Assembly (NCBI RefSeq): GCF_022965805.1
Contig: NC_133101.1
Coordinates: forward strand, 43,375,642 to 43,439,641
DNA length: 64,000 bases
Reading direction: 5' to 3'
Source: Primulina eburnea
Lineage: Eukaryota > Streptophyta > Magnoliopsida > Lamiales > Gesneriaceae
Both the position numbers and the translations under genes were made by a program. Of this stretch, positions 12,084 to 23,876 are shown in pieces. The notes under the pieces were generated by a model that searched no databases, was not told the DNA's origin, and saw only the letters and a list, made by a program, of their open reading frames with translations. How positions within the stretch are numbered: position 1 is the stretch's first letter; every line of letters begins with the position of its first letter.

Positions 12084-13316
12084 TGTAACGTCTACTAATT
12101 TAAAATGCTGCAAAAAGAATTGTAAGCACAACTTTCGAAAATTACTAACTCATGCATGCATGCAATACCACTGAAAATTTGCATTTAAAATAATTACAAT
12201 CAGTTAACCGATAAAATATTGCAGTTTAAATAAAAGACAAGTCGACAAACCTAGACTTACGTTTCAAAATCATGCAAATAAGGAACAAGTAAAAATCTTG
12301 ACAAAATCCTCAACATGTAAAAACAAGCGTATAAGATGTTCTGTCCACTCCTAACTCAAAACATGATGTGCGAAAAACGTGGTCATCGGGTCATGCACGC
12401 ACATCCAGCCCTGCCTATTCAAAGTTCGGCACCTCCAATCTCCTCATCCAAATGCTCACCTGCATCACACACGTCTAGTGAGTCTAAAGACTCAACACAC
12501 CTATACCATTAATAGCGAATACATATACATAGCACCCAGTAGTGAAAAATACCGTATTCAACATAAAATTTCATGATCATGGAAAAATGTATTCATAATC
12601 ATTACCTGTCAAAATATAATAATAGTCATAGCACATATCATCATATCAACATATACGAGTTCATTGTCTTAATTAGAATTCCATTCGTTAACTGTGACTT
12701 TCGTATTATCATGTCAGTCGATGGATCCATCTTCGTATAAGCGCAGTACTCGGGGGCGGGGACATCAGCGACAGCATTACCCGCCCAATGAGCATTGGCC
12801 TTACATATCATCGTATTAACATATTTTTATTAGTCACAACCAACTCCATGCCTTCAAAAATATGTCATCATATTCATCACTTAATAAAACATGCATATAC
12901 ATACACTTTTCTTAAAATTAAGCGTGCAACGTAATTTTCGTAATTACATAAAAATCATATACATGATGCATAAAAATTAAAAAAATATGATAAAATTGTG
13001 ATCAGGGGGCTGCCAGGACTAAAAACTTTCCCCGGGTGCAAAATGACCATTTTGCCCTAGAAACTCAAAATGACTGTGTTACCCCCGGACCTCTATATTT
13101 CGACCCGAAGCTTACCAAACCCCTTAAAATACCCCAAAACATGTTTAAAACTTACCCAATTTGTTTCTTAGACGTAAACTCGAGCTCATATCAAAACTTA
13201 CCCAATTCGTTTTAAAACTTGGACTGGGGTCCTGGTTTTAATTTGAATCGACCCGAAACTTAACAAAATTTTTCCTAACTTTTACCATAACTAAAACACA
13301 CACTAAACACGCATCA
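12084..13316 (-). repeat. Tekay LTR fragment, antisense
   Basis: Reverse of a D/E-type LTR. The plus-strand start TGTAACGTC corresponds to an LTR 3' end. The CTAGTGAGTC...CTCAACACACC block (12475-12502) is the reverse of the segment at 15388-15415. The U3 side is cut at 13316 where element D's LTR starts. No coding sequence. Confidence 0.6.
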
Positions 13317-14220
13317 TGTAAGGTCCAGAAAAATTTAATTCACGTAACTTGAATGCATGCAATCTAAGATTTTATTTAAATTTTGTGTTTAATTCTTTTT
13401 AGGCATTTTATGCATAATTATTGCATTATATGATTTATTTCATGATATTTTAAAATTTCATGCATTAGAATTTTTAAATTGCATTTCACACTCGAACGAG
13501 GAACGGTGACCGGGGAATTATCAGGAAAATGATTTTAATTACATGTTTAATTTTTATTAATTAATATAAGGTTTTTTAAATGTATTTTTCAAGAAAAGAG
13601 CTTTGTTGGGTATTTTTACCCTTCGGAGCATATTTTTAACCGGTACGTAATTTTTATCGATGCAGGGGAATTTTTGGGGCTCGGCCAATGTTTTCAAAAA
13701 TGTACCTAAATGAAATATTTTCTGAGAGTGTTATTGGGCTTGATGGGTTTTTCTTAAGCTTAATGGGCTCAAAATCCATTTTTCTACCATTTAATTTTAT
13801 GCTAGATCCCATTAACCATTTATTTAAGCCTAAACCTATCACCTAATTAACCATAAACCTAAAATAACCCTATCATATTCATCAGCCTCCTCGTGAGTTT
13901 TCAGCAGCAAGAAAATTTGTCTCCTCCATTTCCTTCAAGCTAGATCATTCCCCGCTCCTCCGACGTGCATTTCTTCTAGCTTTTGTTCATAAAATCATCA
14001 AGCCATGCTTTTATTTCGGTTTTTCTCTTCACTCACGACATAAATATGCTGAAATATATGTATTTGTGTGTGCATCTTTCGATCTTGCTCTTGTGTGCAT
14101 TCTTGCAAAAATTTTGATATGAAACTTGTTCTTCTTTCCATATCTCTCACGTTTTTGCTGCATGTTGTAAGGGGGCTGCCGATTTTGGGGTAACCAGGGA
14201 CAGTCATGTAGCATTTAAGG

Positions 14221-14890
14221 TGACATGATGATTGGAGCCTAGGGTGTGCTCGGTTCTTGGCAATGGTTCCATCTTTCCTCTAGAAATAAAAATTAGTTCA
14301 TAATAACACAAGCAAAACAACAAAACATGGTTCTAAAACAAGATATATCAAATGAAAAACAAAAGAAAGAAGAACTTAGAACAAGAGTTTGAAGTGTTGA
14401 TTCCGTCCCCGGAGTTGTGCAAAAGATTCCCAAAAAACTTGATGAACTTGGGTCTTCAATCTTCTAGCAACAGCCTCCACTCTTTCCTTGGCTCTCCAAT
14501 ACCCTAGATGGTAAGTAAATGATGAATTTTATAGTCCCAGACAAGCCCCAATTTACATCACACCAAAATCTTAGACTTCTATGTGCAGCACACCAAAATA
14601 CAGATTTTTCGGATTCTGTCTTGCAAGGACCGCGGGTGCGGTTAGGAAGTCATCGTGGGTGCGTTGCAACTACTCGTGTGTGAGCACGGGTGCGATGTAA
14701 ATATATGTGTGGGTGCACTGTAGCTTCTGTATTTTAGCATCTTTTTCACTTTTCAATTCAAAATTTTAATACTCCGAACTCTCATCCTGAGCTTCCAAAC
14801 CACAACAACAAATCGCATAAAACCTGCTCAAGAATCACAAAATTCCAAGTTAAATACAAGTAATAAAAGTGCAATAAATTGCACTTATCA
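14221..14890 (-). mobile_element. OTA-type LTR inserted in D's 5' LTR
   Basis: On the minus strand it starts TGATAAGTGCAATTTATTGC (14890), a start I associate with Athila/Tat LTRs. It contains GCACCC-type repeats (about 14630-14720) and then ACTATAAAATTC, a TATA box. The family D LTR sequence resumes at 14891. The left limit is a guess (TG at 14221); I could not find a matching target duplication. Confidence 0.5.
14630..14722. repeat. Diverged GCACCCGCGGT array
   Basis: Four GGGTGCG-containing units. One at 14630-14643 is essentially the unit of family B LTRs (CCGCGGGTGCGGT); the others have lost the palindrome arm. On the minus strand they lie upstream of the TATA box near 14530. Confidence 0.65.
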
Positions 14891-15762
14891 TTTCTGCATC
14901 ATGATCACGATTTTTATGAATTTCTAAAATATACGCTGCTTGCTTGATTTTAATAAAATTTACGCATTTGCATAATTTTGATAAGTCATGAAAGTGATTA
15001 AGTTTTGAATTATGGGAATTAGTTGTGGCTATCGAAGTATATGTAAATTCTTAAGACGTATATGTAAATGATGATGATGAGGCCAAGGCACAGTAGATGG
15101 GTAACACTGTCACTGATGTCCGACAACCGCCAGGTACTGTGGCTCTATGTATGATTGATCAATCGTAAATGATGAATAATGTATGATAGTCACCACTAAT
15201 GAACTGAATTTACTAAAAGAAATGATAAATAATGAACGATGAATGATGATTAATGATGAGCTGTTTTGACATGTCATAAAATTCATACGACACGTTTATA
15301 TTACTCTTTTAAAGTTCATGAAAGGTATGTTGATTACATGATATTTTCACTGTTGTGCACTATGTATATGTACTTGCTATTTTTGGTACAGGTGTGTTGA
15401 GTCCTTAGACTTACTAGGGGTATGTGATGCAGGTGAGCATGATATAGGGGGGACTGAGGTGCCAAACTCTGAGCCGGCGGGCTTGGTGGAGCGACACGAC
15501 CCAAGGACCACATGTTTCTGCACATTTATGATTTTACGAGATTGAGGGGATTTGAGTATTTTTGTACGCTGATTTATTTCACTGTTGGATGTTAGGATTT
15601 TTACATGTTTATGTTCCATTAAATTTTTATTGGCATATACTATGATTAGTTTTAAATGATATTTTAAGTAGGACTGCATGCATGCAAAATGTTCGAACGC
15701 TTGTTTTTAAAATGTGAGCTTTATAAAAAAAATCCTCATTTTAAATAAGTAGACATTTCAGT

Positions 15763-15774
15763 TGGTATCAGAGC
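15763..15774 (+). promoter_or_regulatory. Primer binding site of D (initiator Met-tRNA)
   Basis: TGGTATCAGAGC, complementary to the 3' end of plant initiator methionine tRNA, two bases after the LTR end. This is the usual site for Tekay elements. Confidence 0.9.
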
Positions 15775-16019
15775 AAGGGTCCTGCATAGGGTTGTGCCGC
15801 CGCCAGCTTCCGCAGCTCAGTATTCAAACCTCAAGTCTGTAATCTTTTATGTTTTAAATGATTTACTATTATCACCTGCATGTTTACATGATTTACGCTC
15901 TACGATGATTTACTGTACATGTTTAACTGCTTTTACGATTTAAGGATTTACTTTTTTAAAAAAAAAAAACTAGATTAATTGGATGATGGGTTACGTTTAT
16001 AATTGGATTGTATTCAGAT

Positions 16020-17059
16020 ATGCCTCCCAAACGTGCCTCCAGTACAGACAGGCAGGATGATATTCTTGGATGTGGCAGAGGACCACCACCACTGCCAGGG
16101 GACCCTGCTACCCGAGTACTTGTGGGGATCGCTAGGCTCATGGAGCAGGCTCAGCAGGCTCCTCTCCCACAGACTGATGTTTATGAGCAGTTCCGTTGGC
16201 TTAACCAGAAGGAGTTCGGGGGTACCACCGATATATTCGTGGCGGAGGGATGGATTAGGTCTCTGGAGTTGCATTTTGAGTACCTACATATGAGAGATGG
16301 CGATCGGGCCAGGTGTGCCATTTATATGCTGAGGGATGACTCGTCCCTATGGTAGGAGGGAGCTACCCATGCAGTGGATGTGGCTACTCTCACTTGGGCA
16401 AGATTTAAGGAGATGTTCTTCGGGAATTATTTCCCAGCTGACGTCAGTGGCCGCCTGACGAGGGAGTTTATGAGTCTCCGCCTGGGGGACTCGTCTGTGG
16501 TGGAGTTTATCCGCAAGTTTGACAGGGGCTGCCATTTTGTGCCCATGATAGCGAGAGATGTCGCCCAAAAGCTGAGGCATTTCTTAGATGGACTGAGACC
16601 CACCGTTCACCAGGGACGTCATGCTGATGAGGCCGGCAGGTTATGATAAGGCCACCGCCTGCGCTTTTCAGGCAGAGCAGGCTCTGCGGGACATAGACTT
16701 TGAGATAAATAGGAAGCGGCATCAGACTCAGTCCAGCACCCAGCCGCAAAAGAAACGGTATTAGGAGCCACTGAGGCAGGAGGGGCAACAGAAGCCTCGG
16801 GGTCAGGTTAGGAGGCCCCAACACGAGAGACCTCCTCCGGCGCCAGGGGCGCCTAAGCCAGATGACAGATAGCCATGCCCGCAGTGCATTAAGTTCCATG
16901 TCGGCAAGTGTTTGTGGGGTACCTATAGATGCTTCGTTTGCAGGCAGGAGTGTCACAAAGCAGCGGACTGCCCTAAGAACACGGGTCCCACTACTGGCGG
17001 AGCTTATATGATTCATGGCGAGGAGGCTGATGCGGAGCCATATACTACTTTGATCACCG
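16020..17059 (+). pseudogene. gag: D gag (broken)
   Basis: Starts at the ATG giving MPPKRASSTDRQDD; the upstream in-frame ATG at 16008 is less likely because C, B and other Tekay gags begin near such an MPP/MSG motif. Gag core follows (WIRSLELHFEYL...ARCAIYML, then TWARFKEMFFGNYFP, RLTREFMSLRLGDSSV). A CCHC zinc knuckle, CFVC-x4-H-x4-C, lies near 16927-16968. Defects: a stop at about 16353, a frame change near 16600-16620, and stops near 16761 and 16869. It continues in frame into the protease region only if 17060-17625 is removed. Confidence 0.8.
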
Positions 17060-17625
17060 GTAACAATTATGCTTAAGTTTTATATGATTGCCGCTTTGAC
17101 TGCTTTAAATGGTTTGATTATTATGGGAATTAAGTGATGAAAGTGAAAACATAGAAGGATTAGGGTGCATGCTCTACCTAGTTGGACATAGGGATTTAAT
17201 TGCTTGATTTAGGAATTTTATGGACCCAAGTGTAACGAACTTTGATATGAGGACCTAATTTTTAGGCATCGAGCTTTTGGGGACTATTTTCGAAACTTCT
17301 GTAATTTTGAAGATTTAATTTTGGCTTTTTGAAATTGTTTCAATTTTTGGATTAGAATTCGAAAATGAGGAAGGGTCGTACTGCAATTTAGAAAATTTTT
17401 AGAGTGGTCTTGTTGCAATTTTCAAAAAGTTGAAGGACCAAAGTACAATTTTTGAAACTTTGAAGAGCTAATTAGCAATTTTTAAAATTTTGAGGGTTAA
17501 ACTTCAAAATTTTTGAAGATTATTTGGGGTTAAATCGTTGAAATTTTTGAGGATTTGGGGTTAATTGCAGGTAAGAAATTTCTTAAGTTCAACACTATTA
17601 GATTTGATGGTATGTTTTGTCGTAG
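17060..17625 (+). other. Intron-like insertion between D gag and protease
   Basis: A 566-bp AT-rich, non-coding segment that starts GTAACA and ends CGTAG, with several TTAA/CTAAT-like branch-point candidates and a T-rich 3' end. The reading frame on the two sides joins exactly in phase when it is left out, giving the linker that precedes the protease in related elements; elements B and C have no such segment. The alternatives are an unrelated insertion, or a deletion/replacement that happens to begin GT and end AG. No target duplication is seen. Confidence 0.5.
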
Positions 17626-17978
17626 GGAGGATATATGTTACAGGTGTAGCCACACATGCATTGTTAGATTCAGCGGCTACACATTCGCTTATATCTGAAT
17701 CTTTCGTCAAGCGACTAGGAATCATACCAATAACGATGGATTCAGGGTTCAGAGTAACGATCTCATTCGGGGATCAGATGTTCATTTCCCAAATAGCGAA
17801 GAGATTGGAGCTTCGGTTACAAAAATATACGGTGCAGGCAGATTTGTTAGTGCTACCGTTGCTGGAATTGTACATCATTCTGGGTATGGATTGGCTTTCG
17901 TTGAACGGAGCTACCATTGACTTTCGACAGAGGCCAGTGTCTGTCCGACCGCCCAGTTTTAGGCCATTTGTTTTTTAG
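17626..17978 (+). pseudogene. D aspartic protease region
   Basis: Encodes the retropepsin-like domain that cuts the polyprotein. The active-site motif reads DSAATHSLIS where relatives have D-T/S-G-A, so the glycine is replaced by alanine, probably inactivating. The domain continues through LRLQKYTVQADLLVL and ILGMDWLSLNGATIDF, the usual end of this domain. A stop follows at 17976. An ATG at 17565 lies inside the intron-like segment and is not a credible start. Confidence 0.75.
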
Positions 17979-19203
17979 GCAGCCAGACACCAGCAACTGC
18001 CGCACGTCATTTCATGCATGTGTGCGAGGAAGCTTATCAAGAGAGGTTGCCAGACATTCTTAGCCAGCATTGTATCAATGTCGGAGCCAATCAGCCAGAG
18101 GCTTGAGGACTTGGATGTGGTCAGGGAGTTCTCTAGTGTATTCCCTGATGATGTTTCAAGGATTCCACCAGACAGAGAGGTGGACTTCTCTATTGACGAC
18201 ATCCTGATCTATTCGAGGAGCATAGCCAGCATCAGAGGACTGTACTGTAGACATTACAGGATAGACGGCTGTATTCGAAGTTCAGTAAGTGCGAGTTATG
18301 GCTTCACAGAGTGGTATTCTTGGGCCACATTGTATCTCAGGATGGTATTGAGGTCGACCCTAGTAAGGTCGAGGCAGTCAGAGATTGGCCAGTGCCTAAG
18401 AGCGTGACAAAGGTCCGTAGCCTCTTGGGACTAGCTGGTTACTACAAGAAGTTCATTCAGGGCTTCTCTTCCATTGCGGTTCCTAAGACCGCCTTGACAA
18501 AGAAGAATTCCACGTTTATCTGGGGATCTGAGTGTCAGACAGACAGGCAGTCAGAGAGGGTGATTCAGATTCTAGAGAACCTACTCTGAGCTTGCATGAT
18601 CGACTTCCAAGGCAGCTAGGAGCCGAAGTTCCCTCTTGGTGGAGTTCACTTACAACAACAGCTATCAGGCTTCGATCGGTATGGCTCTATACGAGGCACT
18701 GTCAGGGAGGAAGTGTAGGTCACCAATGTATTGGGATGAGGTAGGAGAGAGAGAAAATTTGGGTCCGGATATTGTCAAGTAGACAATAGAGTTAGTGGGC
18801 AGGATTCGAGACAGGATAAGGATCGCTCAGAGCCATCAAAAGAGTTATGCAGATCAAAGAAGGCGAGATCTTGAGTTCATAGTAGGGCATCATGTTTTTG
18901 TGAAGGTCGCACCGATGAAGGGTGTGATGAGGTTTGGGAAGATGGGAAAACTTAGCCCTAGGTTCATCGGACCATTCGAGATCCTAGAGAGAATTGGGAC
19001 ACTTGCATACAAATTCGCATTGATGCCGAATATGACAGGAGTTTATAATGTGTTCCACGTCTCCATGCTGCGGAAGTACATGTCGAATCCTTCGCATGTG
19101 GTGAACTATGAGCCACTTCAGCTGATGCCGAACCTGTCATTCGAAGAGACACCCACTCAGATTTTGGACAGACAAGAGAGGAGGCTCCGGAACAAGGTGA
19201 TCA
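17979..19203 (+). pseudogene. pol: D pol remnant with two large internal deletions
   Basis: Pieces in order: the pre-RT linker (VFPDDVSRIPPDREVDFSI), joined at about 18197 directly to the RT catalytic end DDILIYSR, losing most of RT. Then the RT thumb/RNase H start ([18 protein letters not shown]) runs to GSECQ, joined at about 18535 to the integrase block [10 protein letters not shown], losing RNase H and most of integrase. Then the integrase C-terminus (18795-19196: [40 protein letters not shown]) and the first part of the chromodomain linker. The frame breaks at 19203 where an LTR begins. Frame changes separate the pieces. Confidence 0.8.
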
Positions 19204-21190
19204 TGTAAGATCCAAAATTAAGACGACATAATCCAACTGCATGCAAATCTAGGAAATATGAAAAATGAGTAACTAATGGATTTAATTTCTTACCTGATTA
19301 TGTGACATGCATGAATTCATGTAAATAGGATTTAATTTTCATTATGCATAAAATTATATTTTTAAGGGATATTCAAGTTGCGATCGAGGAACGGAGACCG
19401 AGGGCTGAAAAACGTAAAATATTTTTATTAAATAATTATATTTAATTGTTTAAAATATGTTTGATGGTTTTTCATATTTTTGAAAATAAGGAGTTTTGAG
19501 GTGATTTATACATCGGGACGTAAATTTTATCGGTGTTGGTTTTTCAACAAAAATATGAACTTTTTGACAATCCGGCTATAAATTCACAAACTTATTTTAA
19601 CAAAACTATTTTAAATTTTAATTAAATTCTAATTAAGACTATTGGGCCTAATTGGTAGGCTTATTAGGCCTAAGCCTTGATTAGTAAATTAAATAGTATA
19701 AAATATATTAAAACCTACCTTAACCTCACACAACCACACGCCACTTTCTGAATTTTTCCTCCCAAAGCTTCCTCCAAATACAAGAAACCACACACATCAA
19801 CTAAAAGAGAAATTCGAATAGCTCAAGGAAAAGTTATAGCCAAGGTCTTGCCCCGTTCTTCGCGAATCGTCAACAAATAATCGTGCGTTTAAAATGCAAA
19901 GGCACGCATATTTCTTTACTTGAAACATCAGCACACCATATTATGACTTATTGCATGTTTTGAATGAAAAATCAAGGACCATGATAGTTATTTTCGGAAT
20001 TTCATATACATGTGTGCTAAACTTGAATTTTTTTTTTCAAATTCATGTTCCAATTGCGGTAAGGAGGCTGCCATGATATAGGTATTGATCAAGCACTTTT
20101 TTACATAAATTTAGATTCCTAGAACATCACCTAAACACCACACACAATCAGGAAAACAATCTGAAAGCAAGTTGCTGTCATGTGAGTATAAGGGCTTCGG
20201 TTTTGCTCAAGAGGGCATGGCTCGGTCGTGGCTTGAGTCAGGACTTAGCCAGGGTCTGTAAGGGGTCCAGGATAGAGTCCTAGCCATGCTAGGACTCAAG
20301 TCATGTGGGCTGTGAGGAGTCCTTGCCCAGAAGGACTCCTACCCGAGAGCCTTCCATAAATCGCGCAGGTTGCAGGCTTGCGCGGAAGTCAAGGGCTCGG
20401 ACTGGGGTTCAAGGGCTGGGCTAGGGTGCATCCTAAGGGTCCTAGGTGAGCGCTGGAGGGATTGGTTTGGGAGCCGAGTCAGTGGGTTAAGTCCTAGGTG
20501 AGCAACTAGAATCCTTGTCAAGGGTGAAGTCTCGGCCACTTCATGCAACAGCTAGTTAGCTTCGGTTCTGTGGCTAGGGGTCAGGTTCGTGAGTTCCTAT
20601 GGTGCAGGGGGTAGCCTAATGGGTTGTTCAAGGTTTGGTTCAACATGGTTCGAGGGTGGCTCGAGAAAATCGAAAGATGGCTCGGGGTGCACTTTCAAGG
20701 GTCAAGTTAGGGTTTTTAGAATTAAAATAATTGAAACACAGCTCACGGGGTTCGAGTCGTGGTTCACAATGGCTAAAGTAATATAAAAAGACTGATTTTT
20801 GAATTTAGGAATTTTATATTAAAGTTTGGGATTTTTCGGGATTAAAACGCCTTCAAAACGCCTAATTACGAATTAATTAAAAAGTCTAGTATTTATGCTA
20901 AATAAAATTTTGGCAAATTTAATTTAGGCTTAAATAATTATTTGGGACATGTTAGAGTCAATGAAATCAAGAAAAGTGAAAAATGGGAATTTTTACATCC
21001 AAAGGTAAAACGGTCATTTTACACCTAGAAATCATGGCAGCATCCCAAATGATATTTAATATGCTAATATGATTATTTTCAATTATGGATGTTTATGAAT
21101 TTTTATATGTTAAATCATGATTTTTAAATGTTCATGGATTTTTATGGATTAATTATTGAGCATTTAAAAGAAATGTTGGATGCATTTAAA
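19204..21190 (+). repeat. Tekay LTR, E-like, left two thirds
   Basis: Starts TGTAAGATCC immediately after a broken chromodomain codon run. It follows E's LTR in order (GAACGGAGACCGAGG; the TTTTTGACAATCCGGCTATAAATTCAC region; the CTAGCCATGCTAGGACTC block; AAAACGGTCATTTTACACC) to about 21190, where it switches to family D LTR sequence. It is either the 3' LTR of another copy inserted in D or a recombination product; no second GATCA (19199-19203) was found downstream. Confidence 0.7.
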
Positions 21191-22000
21191 ATATGTGTTT
21201 AATTATTTTTATGTATAATTATTGCATTATAGGATTTATTTCATGATATTTTAAAAATTCATGCATTAGGATTTTAAAGTTACATTTCGCGATTGAACGA
21301 GGGACGGAGACCGGGGAATTATCAGGCAAATAATTTTAATTACATGAAAATTAGTTAATATAAGGTGTTTTAAATGTATTTTCAAGAAATGAGCTTTGTT
21401 GGGTATTCTTACCCGTCGGAGCATATTTTTAACCGGTACGTAATTTTTATCGATGCAGAGGACTTTTTGAGGGCTCGGACAATTTTTTTCAAAAACGTAC
21501 CTAAATGAAATATTTTTCAGGAGTTTTATGGGTTTGTCTTAAGCTTAATGGACTCAAAATCTATTTTTCTGCCCTTTAATTTTATGCTAGAGCCCATTAA
21601 CCATTTATTTAAGCCTAAACATATCACCTAATTAATCCTAAACCTAAACTAACCCTATCAGAAGCCCACCCCCTTCATTCATCAGCCTCCTCGTGAGTTT
21701 TCAGCGGCAAGAAAATTCGGCTCCTCCATTTCCTTCATGCTAGATCATTCCCCGTTCCTCCGACGTGCATTTCTTCTAGCTTTTGTTCATAAAATCATCA
21801 AGGCACGCTTGTATTTATTTTTATCTTCACTCCCACCATAAATATGCTGAAATATATGTATTTGTGTGTGAATCTTTCGATCTTGCTCTTGTGTGCATTT
21901 TTGCGAAAAGTTTGATATGAAACTTGTTCTTCTTTGCATATCTCTCACTTTTTTGCTGCATGTTGCGAGGGGGCTACCTATTTTGGGGTAACTAGGTACG
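21190..22000 (+). repeat. Tekay D-like LTR segment, ends at N gap
   Basis: Closely parallels 13380-14205 (TTATTGCATTATAGGATTTATTT, CATCAGCCTCCTCGTGAG, CATAAATATGCTGAAATATATG and so on). The first ~60 bp of the LTR are absent because the E-like LTR is fused here. The right side is lost in the gap. Confidence 0.75.
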
Positions 22001-22100
22001 NNNNNNNNNNNNNNNNNNNNNNNNNNNNNNNNNNNNNNNNNNNNNNNNNNNNNNNNNNNNNNNNNNNNNNNNNNNNNNNNNNNNNNNNNNNNNNNNNNNN
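22001..22100. other. Assembly gap, 100 N
   Basis: Exactly 100 N, usually a placeholder of unknown true length. LTR sequence lies to the left and a family B coding remnant to the right, so the two sides need not be neighbours in the genome at this distance. Confidence 0.98.
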
Positions 22101-23876
22101 TGCCAGAGTATTTGCTTTGACCGAGGAGCAGGCTCAGGAAGCACCAGATGATGATGTTGCAGGTAACTGATTTGGTTGATTATCCTGCATATGTATTGAG
22201 GAATACCGGTGCTTTACATATTTTTATTTCTGAGAGATTTGCATTGACGCATGCATTATCTGTTGAGTCCCTATTTACTGTAGTATTTTTTTTGTTCCTT
22301 TGGGAAAAGATCTTGTATCAGTGATTTCTGTTAGATCTTATATACTACGATATGAGGGGAATGAAATCGAATTAGATTGTGTGGTAGATGGTATTGTACT
22401 GGTGTTCTCTGATTTTGGAACTGCATTACTGATATTGATATGCTGACCAAGTACAGAGTTACCATAGTTTAGTTCCAGAAGATGGTGAGAATCGGATCTG
22501 AGATGGCTTGGGGATGAATATTGTACGATAAGAATTCTAGATTGAGAATTCCTTTGATATTCGTACTAGCTATGACTCGATTATTACAGAAAGGAGCAGA
22601 TGGACTCCTTATGTATTCAGTTGATTTACTGAAATTGAGTCTATCATTGGCTGATTTACCAATGATAAGGAAGTTATTAATGTTTTCCCCGGATAAGACT
22701 CTAGATCTGATTTCAGAGAGATTGATTTCAGCTTTGAGTTGATATCAGAAACTGTTGATATGGTAAATCCTGATTGAGACAGATTGGGTTCAGAGATTTT
22801 TATATCTGAAGATGATATATTTGTTGATTTTAACAGAATTAAACCGTAATTAGTTGGCCGGGGTGGATACCAGTGTCAGATATTTGCGGTTTTATGAGTG
22901 TAACAGATCAGTACCGATGAGTGATGTTTTGAGTCTGATTGAATCTTGTTGTTGTTCTGAATCCGTTTTTGAATCAGGTAAGTAATACTGTATTGTATGT
23001 TAATAACTGATTTGTTTGTGCCCGATATTTCGAATGTGAAACGACATAGATTGTCAGAAAAGTGCAATACTTGATTCAGTAAGCGTCCTGATAGCAGAAA
23101 ATGTTTTGATAGAAACAGATGAGATTAGATATGGCAGAGTTTGGACTGAAATGTCTGAATTACAGACAGATAAAGACAGCAAGAAAACAAACCAAGAGAT
23201 TGGTTATGTAACTTATCGGTTCCTGAATGGAAATGAGATTACATTTCCAAGGATATCGTGATGATGTTACTACATTCCTCTCGGAATTGAGTATGGATTG
23301 AGTTAGGAATGACAGACTGACCTAGTCTGCGAGTGCTAAACCGTACATGAAAATGTACAAATATGATATATTATTGAGATTCTGTCAGAAGAGTGATTAG
23401 ATTACACGGAGTGTTGAGAGTTGATTATATTTGACCGTGATTTTGGTTGATTTTGCACGTGTGATAGAATGTAATCATATCTGAATACTGAATAGTATTC
23501 ACTATCTGATGGACAGTCAGAGTGGATTATCCAGATTTCGGAGAATATGCTGAAAGCTGTAATGCTTGATTTTAACACTGAATGACATGATTTATTGTCA
23601 TTTGTGAGTTTTCGTACAACAAAAGCTACCAAACGAGTATTGAGATAACTCCTTTCGAAGCGTTGTACAGAAAGATATATGGATCCTCTCTTTATTGAAA
23701 TGATATCTCCGAGGTTCTTAAAATTGGATCTGAAATGATCAGAGATATGACTGAAAAGATGAAGCTAATTCAGAAGAAAATGAAAATAGCTCATGATAAA
23801 CAGACTAAATATGCCAACGTCGGACGATGATTGTTGGTATTTGAGACCAAAGATCGAATAACTATTCGAATTATCA
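22101..23876 (+). pseudogene. Decayed family B Tekay element (gag end to integrase)
   Basis: Sequence parallels element B from the gag/protease border (ARVFALTEEQAQEAPDDD at the left edge) through a ruined protease (NTGALHIF for NDTGASHTF), then shortened pieces of the pre-RT linker, RNase H/integrase border and integrase. Near 23590-23870 it matches B's [11 protein letters not shown]...EALYGKK and QAKYANL region. Many stops and frame changes. It ends at about 23876 in the middle of the [13 protein letters not shown] equivalent, where Sirevirus sequence starts. It is much older than the intact B copy. Confidence 0.75.

Larger units (their letters stand above)
13317..15760 (+). repeat. 5' LTR of element D
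   Basis: Starts TGTAAGG and ends ACATTTCA at 15760, directly before the primer site. An OTA-type LTR (about 14221-14890) interrupts it; without that it is about 1.77 kb. The left part is closely matched by 21190-22000. Confidence 0.8.
13317..19203 (+). mobile_element. Deleted Tekay element D
   Basis: Starts with LTR TGTAAGGTCC at 13317, followed by PBS, gag, protease and a heavily deleted pol. It ends abruptly inside the chromodomain at 19203, where another LTR begins. An intact relative (C) has over 4.4 kb of coding sequence; here pol has lost roughly 0.5 kb in RT and 1.2 kb between RNase H and integrase. It is non-autonomous. Confidence 0.85.

Noticed and set aside
14211..14900. Target duplication for the OTA-type LTR in D
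   Set aside because: No 5-bp match found on the two sides for any TG start between 14195 and 14225; left border kept only as approximate.
15763..15774. Initiator methionine tRNA gene fragment
   Set aside because: Only the 12-base primer binding site is present, right after an LTR end; same at 28534, 30517, 52382 and 56969.
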